Source: JBAVQS01 sp049694275 (GTDB taxonomy: Bacteria; Chloroflexota; Anaerolineae; UBA4142; SHND01). From it: DNA of 39,548 nucleotides. Both the position numbers and the translations under genes were made by a program. Location of the stretch: assembly GCA_049694275.1 (NCBI GenBank), contig JBAVQS010000076.1:1-39548 (forward strand). Reading direction: 5' to 3'. The notes under the pieces are model-generated. The model was not told the DNA's origin. It saw only the letters and a list, made by a program, of their open reading frames with translations, and did no database searches. Below, piece after piece: positions 15,424 through 24,405 of the stretch. How positions within the stretch are numbered: position 1 is the stretch's first letter; each line of letters opens with the position of its first letter.

Positions 15424-16623
15424 TTACTGGCGCGCCCGGCGCGGGTTGTTCCTTCGTCCCGTCTGCTGTTGACGAGCGGGCCGCGCTGGGCGTTTCCCTT
15501 TCGGGGCTGGCGTGCCGGGCTGTGCCGCCGGCCGCCTGGGGTCGGCAGGGCGATATTCTGTCCTGGGCTTGGGTTTTGCTCCGGTAGAATGGTACTCTGC
15601 CCGCGGCTTGGGTTTCGCTCCGGTGGGCCGGTACTCTGTTCTGGGCTTTGGTTTTGCTCCGGTAGAATGGTACTCTGCCCGCGGTTTGGGTTTCGCCCCG
15701 GTAGGTCGGGATTCTGTACGTGCTTTGAATTTCGGGGCGGCCGGGTGACCCGCTGCACGCGGCTTGGGTTTCGGCCCCGTCGCGAGAGGTCGCGCTGCCG
15801 GTTGCTCTTTCGCCTCGCTCCATTTGGATTCGGGCGATTGCCTGCGCCCATAGGCAATCCGCGCTCGCTTGGATATGCGGGGTGCGAGTTGCGAGGTTGT
15901 CTGCCGGAGTGCGTGAATCTCGTGCGCGGTGAGAGGCCGCGACTGTCCCAGCTTGAGTTTGCCAATCTCAATCGGTCCGATCCGCACGCGCACGAGGCGG
16001 AGGACGGGATGGCCGAGCGCGGCGCACATGTGCCGAATCTCACGCTTCTTGCCCTCATGCAGCACAATGCGCATCCATGTCTGGTCCCGCCCCGCCTCGC
16101 CGAACGGCTGTTTACGCTCCGCCAGCGCCGCCCGGTCGGCCCGCAGCACGGTGTCCTGATAGGTGACGCCCCGCTTCATTTGCGAAAGCGCCTCGGCGTT
16201 CGGCTGTCCCCCGACGAGCGCCAGGTATTCTTTTTCGTGCTCGTAGCGCGGGTGGGTCAACCGAAACGTGAGTTCGCCGTCGTTGGTCAGCAGCAGCAAT
16301 CCCTCGCTGTCCATGTCCAGCCGCCCCGCCGCAAACAGGCGCTCCCCGTTCGGGACGAGGTCCAGCGCCGTCCGGTGCTCGCCGGTCTCGTCGCGGTCGC
16401 TAATATAGCCGCGCGGCTTGTTCAGGGCCAGATAGATCTTGGTTTCGAGCTTGACCTTTTGCCCATCCACCTCGACCGTGTCGCGCTCCGGGTCCACCTT
16501 GGCGCCCAGAGTCTCTACCACCTTGCCGTTCACGCGCACGCGTCCAGCCAGGATCATCTCTTCGGCGTGTCGCCGTGAGGAGATGCCCGCCTGCGCCAAT
16601 ACCTTGTGTAATCGTTCTTCCAT
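15424..16623 (-). CDS. RluB/RsuA-family rRNA pseudouridine synthase with a basic repeat tail
   Basis: The first 250 or so residues form a standard large-ribosome-type pseudouridine synthase. They comprise an N-terminal S4 RNA-binding domain (LHKVLAQAGISSRR), LALNKPRGYIS, and the catalytic motif GRLDMDSEGLLLLTNDG with its Asp, then EGKKREIRHM. Residues from about 260 to 399 are a disordered Lys/Arg/Pro-rich extension. It contains four 13-residue units of the form TGAKPKPR-[AT]-EYxx, which alternate in two versions. Such basic tails occur in several members of the family and may add RNA affinity. The target uridine cannot be assigned. It is 34 bases downstream of scpB, a frequent arrangement. 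Confidence 0.92.
   Translation of the reverse strand: MEERLHKVLAQAGISSRRHAEEMILAGRVRVNGKVVETLGAKVDPERDTVEVDGQKVKLETKIYLALNKPRGYISDRDETGEHRTALDLVPNGERLFAAGRLDMDSEGLLLLTNDGELTFRLTHPRYEHEKEYLALVGGQPNAEALSQMKRGVTYQDTVLRADRAALAERKQPFGEAGRDQTWMRIVLHEGKKREIRHMCAALGHPVLRLVRVRIGPIEIGKLKLGQSRPLTAHEIHALRQTTSQLAPRISKRARIAYGRRQSPESKWSEAKEQPAARPLATGPKPKPRAAGHPAAPKFKARTESRPTGAKPKPRAEYHSTGAKPKPRTEYRPTGAKPKPRAEYHSTGAKPKPRTEYRPADPRRPAAQPGTPAPKGKRPARPARQQQTGRRNNPRRARQ
15545..15725. repeat. Coding repeat in the pseudouridine synthase tail (39-bp unit, 78-bp period)
   Basis: GGTTTTGCTCCGGTAGAATG occurs at 15572 and again at 15650. Alternating 39-bp versions encode the TGAKPKPR units. Confidence 0.85.
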
Positions 16624-16657
16624 TATTTCAACAAATCCTCAAGTTCGTCGCTCTATT

Positions 16658-17296
16658 CTAACCCTTTAACAATTCGTTGATGTTCGGTCCGCTCGACTGC
16701 GCCGGCTCGCCACGTGTCTGGGATTCTCGGCCGCGCAAGAGCTCTGCCACATCGCGCGTCTCCATCTCCAGATTCACTTCGGCAGGGAGCGGCGGCAGGT
16801 CCTCGACTTTATGCAGGCCGAAATATTGCAGGAACTCGAATGTGGTTCCGTACTGGATCGGATGGCCGACCGTGTCGAGCCGCCCCATCTCTTCGATCAG
16901 GTTCCGCTGCAAGAGATTGTGCATCACCCCGTCGCAGTTTACCCCGCGGATCGCTTCCACCTGCGGGCGGGTAATCGGCTGGCGATAGGCGATGATGGCG
17001 AGCGTTTCGAGGCCGGCCATGCTCAGCCGCGCCGAGCTTTCGAGGCCAAGGAACTTTTGGACCTGTACCGCTGCTTCCGGCGCGCTGACCAGTTGGATGC
17101 GCTCGCGCGTCCGTTGCAAGCGCATCCCCCGCCCGATATAGTCCTTTTCCAGCGCGGCGAGCGCAGTCTCGATGGCCGCTTCGTCCTGTTCCAACGCCTT
17201 GCCCAGGTCCTCGACGGCAACCGGGCCATCCGAGACAAAAATTAAGCTCTCGACCAGGCTTTTCAATTCCAATTCGGGACGCGGTTCGTCAGTCAT
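16658..17296 (-). CDS. scpB: Segregation and condensation protein B
   Basis: ScpB is the winged-helix kleisin partner of the SMC-ScpA condensin complex, which acts on the nucleoid in chromosome segregation. The 212-aa product has ELKSLVESLIFVSDGPV at the start, LSMAGLETLAIIAYRQPITR in the middle, and RGVNCDGVMHNLLQRNLIEEMGR, all characteristic. The ATG at 17296 has GAGAGG just upstream. A GTG at 17314 would add six residues without a better site. scpA is not in this window. Confidence 0.95.
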   Translation of the reverse strand: MTDEPRPELELKSLVESLIFVSDGPVAVEDLGKALEQDEAAIETALAALEKDYIGRGMRLQRTRERIQLVSAPEAAVQVQKFLGLESSARLSMAGLETLAIIAYRQPITRPQVEAIRGVNCDGVMHNLLQRNLIEEMGRLDTVGHPIQYGTTFEFLQYFGLHKVEDLPPLPAEVNLEMETRDVAELLRGRESQTRGEPAQSSGPNINELLKG

Positions 17297-17340
17297 TCGA
17301 CCTCTCGCTACCACCTGTCGTTATTTCTGGGACGCGGCTA

Positions 17341-20064
17341 TTATATACCATTTGACCTGTAACGCCACAGCCACGCGCCGGCAATCACGATACCCAGCAC
17401 GGCCAGGCTGATGCCGCTGATGACGAGCCCTGCGTAAAAAGTAAAAGGTGCATAGCGGAATTCGATTTTATGGTCGCCCGGCGTGACCTGCACGGCGCGC
17501 AGGATAAGATCGGCGCGGTGGACGGGCGCAGGCTGATTGTCGACGAAGGCTTTCCATCCCGCATCCCACGCGTCGGCGAGAACGACATACCCATCCGCCG
17601 CGGCATGGACCTGGAGGAGCACGCGCTCGGGTTCGTATGACACGATGGTCGCCGTTTCGTCGAATCGCTGCCCCTCGTCGGTTTCACCCGGCGCCCCGTC
17701 GGCCAGAAGCAACTCGCCCTGATAGTCAGGGGCTTGCAGCCGTGCCAGCGCCGCGTCGTCGGATGGAACCACTGTCGCATTATGCGTGATCCAGACTCGC
17801 GGCGCATAGTCCGGATTCTCGAATACGGCGACGTCTTCGCTGCGATAGATGAGCCGGTGGTCCCCTTTGCCGACCAGGTACGCGACATTCACGCGCGAAT
17901 CGCCATCGGTGAGTACAAGCCTTTGGATATAAAGCAGTCCGGCGGGAATTCTCGGCTGGATGTGCAGGCTCGTCACGCGCACTGGGGTGGGGCTAAGCGA
18001 GAGGGTCCCCAGAAAGGTATGGCCCGGATGCGCCTCGACAGGGAAAGCTGAACGCGCCGGAAAGGTCGATGCAATTCGGGGCTCGGAATGTTTGACGACG
18101 CGGCGAACATCGCTCCGCTCGTAGGCCCATTCTGCTGTGTCGATTCCCGCGCGCAGGGGAACGCTGAGCGTGCGCCCGTCGTCAGTGGTCGCGATGACAT
18201 CGGCTACCACATCGCCATCGCGGAGATCGACGGATTGCGCCATCGACGACTCGACCTCGATGCCGGTCGCCTCGGTGGGCAAAAAGCGGAGCGTCTCGCT
18301 GATCGGATGAATCATAAAGGGGTCGGTCAGGTCCGCCGCTTCGCTCGGGGGATCGACCGGCAATACCTGTGGGACGAGGTAATAGCGCCCGCCAATCAGA
18401 TTGAACATCCGGGGTGAGAGTTGGTCGAGATAGGTCTGGGTGCGCCGTGGGGCAAGCGGCGTATAGCCCTGGGCGCCGGGCGCGTTGTAGGCCGCATTCA
18501 GGTTGGGGAACAGGCTCTCGCGCATGCCCGAGACCCACGGGAAAATCCATTCGCTCGTTCGCTCGCGCGCGCCATCGGCGAACGAAAGCGCCGCAAGCAC
18601 GCGCGGCGCGCCAAATACTTCTTGCCGCGGGGCAACTACGTTATAGCTCTGGGCGTAGACTGCGCCGAATGCCGCCAGGTCCACCACGGTCAGGCCAAGA
18701 GCCAGGGCTGTCCAGGTGGTTGTTCCTGCGCGGCGCAGCCATGCCCAAATGACTGCCAGGAGCGCCGCACCCCAGAACAGGAACGGTAGCACACGCCAGG
18801 CGCTTACCCAGGTATCTACGTCGAGCAGGGAGGCGAGGACAATGATCACGCCGGCGAGGAGCGCGCTTACCACTCCGATCAAGACCGCGGAACGGGCGCG
18901 GGTGTCGGTCGGCAGTCGGTCGCGCACGCGGTCAAACCCCATGCCCGCGAGCAGCGCGACTGCGAGCGCAAGCGGAAAGAGAAACCGCGCCGGCACGCGA
19001 AAAAGATTCAGCACCGGTAAATAGCGCAGGGCGCGATAAACCGGCGTGTACCCGCCGAGGGCAAACAGGAATGCGGTAAGCACGACGGCGACCCAGAACC
19101 AGGTCTCACGCGTTCGCCGCAGTATGACGGCGCGCGCCGCCAACAACAGCGGGAGCGCGCCGAAATAGGCGATCACCTCGACCGAGACGCGTGGATAGGG
19201 ATTGCCCAGGATAAAGGGGTCAAAAAGGAGCGCCAGGTAAAAGGGGTGATACGAGAACTCTACGAAAAAGTCTTCGGTGACGCCGCCGGCCCGTGCGGAC
19301 GCCTGGGCCAGCTCGGCGGTTGGCAGCAACTGGACGGCGGCAATTCCCGCGCCGAGCGCAACGGCCAGGACTGGAAGAAGGTCCATTGCCGCGACGCGCC
19401 AGGAGCGACGAGCCGGCGTGGAAAAATTGCCCACCCACCCGAACAGATTGCCAAGCGCATAAACGCCAAAGGTCATCACATTGAGGAGCATGAACTGGGG
19501 ATGCCCGGCCAGGAATTGCATGCCCCAGATCGCGACGAGCCCAACCCAGTACCGCAGGCGTGGGGCGCGATGCCATCGGTCATACATGAGCAGCGCCCAG
19601 GGGAGCCACGCGGCGACCGAGAGCACGCTCATGTGTGTGATGCGGCCCGCGCCAAAGCCCCCCGCGGAAAAAGCGAATGCCGCGATTGCCGCGCCCGCCG
19701 CGCTCAATCCGCGTCCGCGCGCCCAGAGGAACATGCCCGCGCCGAGCCAGGCCAGGTGAAAGAGAATATCGTAATTGATCGCAAGATCAATCGGCAGCAA
19801 GCGATACAGGAGGAGATGGAGTGGATAGAGAGCGCCCGTCTGCATCTCGGCAAAGAGCGGAAATCCAAGCAGAATCTCCGGCGTCCAGAGGGGCAGGCGG
19901 CCTGCCTGCAATGCCTGGGCATACAACAGGCGCGTCGGATAGAAAAACCGCGCAATATCACCGAAATAAAAGAGACCGGTCCCCAGTGTTGCGCGCCAGT
20001 AGAATACCAGCGGCCAGAGGATCACCAATAACAACAGTGCAGCCGGGTAGAGCCGTTTTAGCAG
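17341..20064 (-). CDS. YfhO-like large membrane protein
   Basis: The 907-aa product has many membrane segments in its first 520 residues, a long extracytoplasmic part, and a final membrane helix (FYAGLVISGISLAVLGIVIAG). This is the YfhO layout. N-terminal GDIARFFYP and the C-terminal GDHKIEFRYAP.TF are typical. YfhO proteins are GT-C-like; some glycosylate cell-surface polymers, but the substrate here is unknown. The start is unusual. No ATG, GTG or TTG lies between the preceding cdaR stop and the first membrane helix, whereas CTG at 20064 has GGGGGA six bases upstream. A TTG at 20130 inside cdaR is the main alternative. It follows cdaR by 25 bases. Confidence 0.82.
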   Translation of the reverse strand: MLKRLYPAALLLLVILWPLVFYWRATLGTGLFYFGDIARFFYPTRLLYAQALQAGRLPLWTPEILLGFPLFAEMQTGALYPLHLLLYRLLPIDLAINYDILFHLAWLGAGMFLWARGRGLSAAGAAIAAFAFSAGGFGAGRITHMSVLSVAAWLPWALLMYDRWHRAPRLRYWVGLVAIWGMQFLAGHPQFMLLNVMTFGVYALGNLFGWVGNFSTPARRSWRVAAMDLLPVLAVALGAGIAAVQLLPTAELAQASARAGGVTEDFFVEFSYHPFYLALLFDPFILGNPYPRVSVEVIAYFGALPLLLAARAVILRRTRETWFWVAVVLTAFLFALGGYTPVYRALRYLPVLNLFRVPARFLFPLALAVALLAGMGFDRVRDRLPTDTRARSAVLIGVVSALLAGVIIVLASLLDVDTWVSAWRVLPFLFWGAALLAVIWAWLRRAGTTTWTALALGLTVVDLAAFGAVYAQSYNVVAPRQEVFGAPRVLAALSFADGARERTSEWIFPWVSGMRESLFPNLNAAYNAPGAQGYTPLAPRRTQTYLDQLSPRMFNLIGGRYYLVPQVLPVDPPSEAADLTDPFMIHPISETLRFLPTEATGIEVESSMAQSVDLRDGDVVADVIATTDDGRTLSVPLRAGIDTAEWAYERSDVRRVVKHSEPRIASTFPARSAFPVEAHPGHTFLGTLSLSPTPVRVTSLHIQPRIPAGLLYIQRLVLTDGDSRVNVAYLVGKGDHRLIYRSEDVAVFENPDYAPRVWITHNATVVPSDDAALARLQAPDYQGELLLADGAPGETDEGQRFDETATIVSYEPERVLLQVHAAADGYVVLADAWDAGWKAFVDNQPAPVHRADLILRAVQVTPGDHKIEFRYAPFTFYAGLVISGISLAVLGIVIAGAWLWRYRSNGI

Positions 20065-20089
20065 AACGGTTCCCCCAACGCCGGCAGGA

Positions 20090-21307
20090 TTAGTGGCTTC
20101 GGATGTTGACTTCAACGGTGTTTGGGACAATGCTCTCCACTCGAATGGAATTTGGCAGATTGACGGCGCGCGGCGTGACCTGAACGGTGCTCGGCGCGCA
20201 TCCCGCCACGTCGACGACGATCTGGACATCATCCTGAGTCAACGATTGAAGGATAGGCAGCGGACCTGATAGAATGACTTCGACGGTGTCCGGCGATACG
20301 GCAATCGGCAACTCGCACCGGTTTTCTGCGCTGGTGACAGACCGTCGAATCGTAATGCCGCCCAGTACCGGTTCGACCGATACCTTGACCGTCACATTTC
20401 CAACATTCAGCGCAGAAACTCCGGTCGGAAGCGCCAGACCCACCTGCTTGTTAATGTCCGCCTGCGCGCCGGTTACCAAAAGGGCCTGCGCTTCGACAAA
20501 CCCTGGGATCTTGTCCAGCGCGTCCGGCGTGCCTACGAGCGTCACCGTCGAGGGTTCTACCTGAATGTCGCTGACCCAATACCCCGAACTGACGTTTCCG
20601 TGGAGGACGGCTTTGATGGCAACTTCTTTGTATCCCACTCGCTGGACCACATCCATATGGACCGAAACCGTCGAGGGGGAAATTACTAGATTGGGGTCCT
20701 GAACCTGATTGCCCTGCGCGTCGTGGAGCATGACCGCCACCTGGCGATCGATCGCCGTCTTGCTGCCGCGCAAGCCGATATCCACCGTCGCATCGTTTAT
20801 CTGGTCGATGATGGATTGGGGGCCGCTCACGGTGATCCGGGTGGGCGAGACCGTTGTAGACTTGACCTCGTAGCCCACTGGGGGATCGTCGAGGACGCGC
20901 GCGTGGACGTCCAGCGTGATTTGCTTGAGGAGCTCCAGATGAACAGAGACGGCCGGCGGGTCCGCGCTCACTACCGTGATTTGTGGATCGACGACGGTCA
21001 CATTGACCGACACCTGTTGGATGCCGCTGGACAGGCCCTGCAGATCCGCGATAGCCAGAAAGCTTTCGGCGCGCAGGCTCTGCCAGCGCGCATCCGGCGC
21101 GCGCACCCGGATGCGCACCGTGTCAGCCGACCGCGTCGAGAGGATCAGGCCTTCGGCGCGATTCGTATACTGGATGGGAATAGGCTCCTGGAATACGGCT
21201 TCGCGAACCGGGTTCTCTTCGTTCGTCGCGACGACCCATACAAAGAGAGCCAAAAAAAGCGAGATCACCAGCGAGCTCCATTGCTGGACCAAGGTTTTGA
21301 AAATCAT
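20090..21307 (-). CDS. cdaR: YbbR-domain protein, CdaR-type regulator of diadenylate cyclase
   Basis: The 405-aa product has one N-terminal membrane anchor (SLVISLFLALFVWVVA, about residues 12-27) followed by extracytoplasmic YbbR repeats (for example IPIQYTNRAEGL and later VSVHLELLKQI, VSVHMDVVQRV). In other bacteria this family binds the membrane diadenylate cyclase and modulates its activity. The ATG overlaps the stop of cdaA by four bases (ATGA), so the pair is translationally coupled. The assignment rests on the domain and on this position. Confidence 0.9.
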   Translation of the reverse strand: MIFKTLVQQWSSLVISLFLALFVWVVATNEENPVREAVFQEPIPIQYTNRAEGLILSTRSADTVRIRVRAPDARWQSLRAESFLAIADLQGLSSGIQQVSVNVTVVDPQITVVSADPPAVSVHLELLKQITLDVHARVLDDPPVGYEVKSTTVSPTRITVSGPQSIIDQINDATVDIGLRGSKTAIDRQVAVMLHDAQGNQVQDPNLVISPSTVSVHMDVVQRVGYKEVAIKAVLHGNVSSGYWVSDIQVEPSTVTLVGTPDALDKIPGFVEAQALLVTGAQADINKQVGLALPTGVSALNVGNVTVKVSVEPVLGGITIRRSVTSAENRCELPIAVSPDTVEVILSGPLPILQSLTQDDVQIVVDVAGCAPSTVQVTPRAVNLPNSIRVESIVPNTVEVNIRSH

Positions 21308-22122
21308 TTCGACTTGCTTTCGGCAATGAGACTGCGCCCCGAGCGCCCGTTGTTGGAATGCGGTTTGAGATTCAAGAGCAGACGGTTGAGCGAGCCCTCA
21401 TCCAGATAACGCGTCAGGCGCGCATTTTGAGCCACCGAGATGACCCCGTTTTGTTCCGAGACGACGATGGCAATGGCGTCGGTCGTTTCGGCAAGGCCCA
21501 CCGCCGCGCGATGCCGGGTGCCCAGTTCCCGGTCCAATTCCGGGCTTTCCGAAAGGGGCAGTGTGCAGGCGGCTGCGGTGAGTCGCTGATCGCGAAGGAT
21601 GACCGCGCCGTCATGCAAAGGTGTGCCCTTTTCAAAAATCGTGACCAGGAGATCGACCGAGAGGTCGGCGTCCAGGATCACGCCGGTATCGATATATTCC
21701 TGCAGGCCGGTTTCGCGTTCGATGACAATCAATGCGCCGAGGCGCTGTGTGGACAGGACGCCGGCGGCGTGGCACAGGGCGGCGATGAACTGCGTCGACG
21801 AGGGACTGCGGCGCGGAATCCATAACGAGCTGGGACGGCCCAGCCGTTCGAGGGCGCGCCGAAGCTCCGGCTGAAAGATAACGGGGATGGCGACGAGGAG
21901 CGCAGGAATGGAATTGCGGATCAGCCAGGTGAACGCGGTCAGGTGCAGGAAATTGCTGGCGACGATGCCGGCAAATGCGACCAGCAGCATGCCACGCACC
22001 AGCGTGACCGCGCGCGTCCCCTGCATCAAGTAAAAGAGACCGAAAAAGATGAGGGCGACGAGCGAAATATCGACGATGCTTTGGATCGTCAGATGCGTAA
22101 AAAGGTCGCTCAGGTCAACCAA
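21304..22122 (-). CDS. cdaA: Diadenylate cyclase, membrane type
   Basis: CdaA condenses two ATP into the second messenger cyclic di-AMP, which controls osmolyte transport and wall homeostasis. The 272-aa product has three N-terminal membrane helices within about residues 14-90. A DisA_N domain follows with the active-site motifs LHDGAVI and GTRHRAAVG, both intact. The likely start is the TTG at 22122, 8 bases after the stop of the TPR gene. No better codon lies before the first helix. cdaR follows directly. The third usual partner, glmM, is absent from this window. Confidence 0.93.
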   Translation of the reverse strand: MVDLSDLFTHLTIQSIVDISLVALIFFGLFYLMQGTRAVTLVRGMLLVAFAGIVASNFLHLTAFTWLIRNSIPALLVAIPVIFQPELRRALERLGRPSSLWIPRRSPSSTQFIAALCHAAGVLSTQRLGALIVIERETGLQEYIDTGVILDADLSVDLLVTIFEKGTPLHDGAVILRDQRLTAAACTLPLSESPELDRELGTRHRAAVGLAETTDAIAIVVSEQNGVISVAQNARLTRYLDEGSLNRLLLNLKPHSNNGRSGRSLIAESKSK

Positions 22123-22130
22123 TGGGTTTA

Positions 22131-24326
22131 TCAGGTCGCGGTCAATTCACTCAACAGCTTACGATACTCTTCAATTTGCGGCGGTTCAAGTGAGATAATC
22201 TCTTGAATGACAATGGTCGCCGCCTCGCGCTGGTCGGTACTGAGCAGATGGTCGCCGAGTTTGTCGAGCGCTTCGATCGCCTGGGACCGCTGCCCGGCGG
22301 CCGCATACGCTCGCGCCAGGCGGACATTGACCGACACATCGTACGGATTGGTGCGCGCAAGCGCCGATAGCATCGCCCGGGCTTTGTTCGACGTAGGCCC
22401 GCTCCGGCGCAGCAGTTCGTCCAGTTCGCGCTCCCCCTTGTCGCGCATCCCGAGACGCAAATAGAGATCGATGAGGATAAAGCGCGTGCGCTCATCCTCC
22501 GGGCTCGCAGTGCGCATCTCTTCATAGAGCGGCAGGGCATTTTTCCAATCTCGCGCTTTGAGCAAGCCTTCGGACAGGCGGGTGCGCAGCGTGGCAACCG
22601 CCGGGCTGACTGCGCCGGTGCGCTGCGCCAGGCGCAGCCCTTCAGCATACCGGTCGATCGCCTTTTGCGACTGGCCTGCCCGTTCGAGCGCCGCTCCCAA
22701 CCGCAGGTATTCGTCGAGCGCTTCAGAGATCTGGCTTTGCCGGACCAGCAGGTCAATCAACTTGCTCCGGCGGGTCACATCCTCCGGCGCCAGTTCGAGC
22801 GCATGATGGCAAAAGGCAATCGCTTTGGGAAGATCGCCGCGCACGGCCGCGACTTCGGCCAGCATCTCGAACTTGTCCAGCGCCTCTTGCTGCCGCCCTG
22901 AATGCTCCAGCACTTCGGCCAACAGCACATGGGCCGGCAGATAGCTCGGCGCGATCGCAATCGCGCGCAAGGCCTCGTCGTTTGCCGCGTGGAGGTAGCC
23001 GGCTTTAACATATTCCGCGCTCAGGCGCATACATTCGATCACGCTATCCGCATCCGGCGTCTCCAGCACCTCGGCCAGGCTGATTGGGGTGCCGCTCTCG
23101 GCGACGGTTTCGACATGCCGCCGCACCTCGCGCGCTTTGTCTTCCCAGCCCTTGTTGCCAAGAAACTCGACGAGCGTTTGCATAAAGCTTTCGGCGTGCG
23201 ACTGTGCGCCCTTTGCCCGATAGCCCTCAGCCAGGGACTCGTAGAGTTTGATGATATCATCGGCCTGGTCCCGCTCGACGGTCGAGAGATCGACGATCTT
23301 CATCGCCTGGATAAAGCTGCCGAGGGCGTCATCCCCCTTGCCCTGCGCGCGATAGCACTGCCCGATCGCCATGTACGAAGCGAGCGCGAATTGGCTGTCA
23401 TTCGCCGTCTGTTTCAAAAGCGCAATCGCTTCGTCATAGCGCAGCGCGGTCTGATAAAGCAACGCCAGGTTGAACTGGATTTCACTCTTGACCATGCCGG
23501 CCTTGAGGATTTGCTCGTAGGTCTCCATGGCCTCGTTCGCACGGTTATGGGTCTGCGCGTCGATCGCCTTGGCGACCAGCGTCTCTACCTCCACCGCTCC
23601 GGATGCCCGCGGCGCGCCCGTCGGCGTCCGGCGCCAGCGTGGGCCGTCTTCAAAGACAGTCTGGGCCAGGCGCGAGAGCGAGGAACGCCGGGCTTGCTCC
23701 ACGGGGCTTCCCTCTTCGGTGCCGGACGCCCGCGCTTGCCGCCCGCGCAGTTCGGCCACCAACGCCTTGGCCTGCGTATTATCCGGGTCCAATTGTAATG
23801 CCTCTTCGGCCGCTTTGAGCGCGCCCTCGGCGTCGTTGCGTCGTTGATAGATCTTGGCCAGCGCTGTAAGCTCTTGCGCGGCCGCGCTCTGGTGCCCGGC
23901 CTCTTTAAAGGCGCTGATCAACTTTTCCCGGATCTCGATTCGCTCGGGGTCCAGCGCTGCGGCCTGCCGCCAGGCCTCGACCGCCCGGCTCATTTGCTTT
24001 TGGCCGCTAAACATCTCCGCCAATTGGAGGTAGGCCTCGGTTGCCTCGGCCGTCTTGCCCAGTTTTCGATACAGGGACGCCGTGTGCATGAGCGGCGCCG
24101 GATCGAGCGGCTGCAATTTGGCGCAGAGACGATACTCGTGCAGTGCTTCTTCGAGCTTGCTCGATTCTTCAAAGGCGCGCGCCAAGCCCTGGTGGGCTGG
24201 CGCATCCTCCGGTAACTCGGCGAGGGCGCGCTTGTATTCGCGGATGGCTGCCGGCCATTGCGAGTCCCATGCTGAGTTCGACGCTTTTTTCATTGCGTCA
24301 TTGTAGACGGTCTTGTTTCCGGGCAT
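22131..24326 (-). CDS. Large TPR-repeat protein
   Basis: The 731-aa product is almost wholly tetratricopeptide-like helical repeats, seen from the recurring A...Y..AL...P pattern (REYKRALAELPEDAPAHQGLA at the N-terminus). A non-TPR linker near residues 190-240 is rich in Arg, Ser and Gly. There is no signal peptide or membrane helix, so it is probably a cytoplasmic scaffold. It lies between argF and cdaA, 8 bases from the latter, and is probably co-transcribed with cdaA and cdaR. The ATG at 24326 has no clear ribosome site. An ATG at 24293 is possible. Confidence 0.8.
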   Translation of the reverse strand: MPGNKTVYNDAMKKASNSAWDSQWPAAIREYKRALAELPEDAPAHQGLARAFEESSKLEEALHEYRLCAKLQPLDPAPLMHTASLYRKLGKTAEATEAYLQLAEMFSGQKQMSRAVEAWRQAAALDPERIEIREKLISAFKEAGHQSAAAQELTALAKIYQRRNDAEGALKAAEEALQLDPDNTQAKALVAELRGRQARASGTEEGSPVEQARRSSLSRLAQTVFEDGPRWRRTPTGAPRASGAVEVETLVAKAIDAQTHNRANEAMETYEQILKAGMVKSEIQFNLALLYQTALRYDEAIALLKQTANDSQFALASYMAIGQCYRAQGKGDDALGSFIQAMKIVDLSTVERDQADDIIKLYESLAEGYRAKGAQSHAESFMQTLVEFLGNKGWEDKAREVRRHVETVAESGTPISLAEVLETPDADSVIECMRLSAEYVKAGYLHAANDEALRAIAIAPSYLPAHVLLAEVLEHSGRQQEALDKFEMLAEVAAVRGDLPKAIAFCHHALELAPEDVTRRSKLIDLLVRQSQISEALDEYLRLGAALERAGQSQKAIDRYAEGLRLAQRTGAVSPAVATLRTRLSEGLLKARDWKNALPLYEEMRTASPEDERTRFILIDLYLRLGMRDKGERELDELLRRSGPTSNKARAMLSALARTNPYDVSVNVRLARAYAAAGQRSQAIEALDKLGDHLLSTDQREAATIVIQEIISLEPPQIEEYRKLLSELTAT

Positions 24327-24338
24327 GAGGGGGAATGT

Positions 24339-24405
24339 AGGCAGGTAGACAAATGGACAGGTTTACCTATCTACTTGTCTACCTGCCTGTTTATCTACTT
24401 GTCTA
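24339..24405. repeat. TAGACAAGTAGATA repeat with a 14-bp hairpin
   Basis: The perfect inverted pair 24339-24352 and 24375-24388 (AGGCAGGTAGACAA and its complement) overlaps a direct repeat of TATCTACTTGTCTA at 24368-24381 and 24392-24405, period 24. The second copy contains the argF stop codon. Confidence 0.8.

Noticed and set aside
22123..22200. A cyclic di-AMP riboswitch near cdaA
   Set aside because: There is no space for one between the TPR gene and cdaA, and no matching structure was seen elsewhere in the run.
22902..23798. Plus-strand open frame opposite the TPR protein
   Set aside because: It is a GC-rich shadow frame with no motif and no ribosome site.
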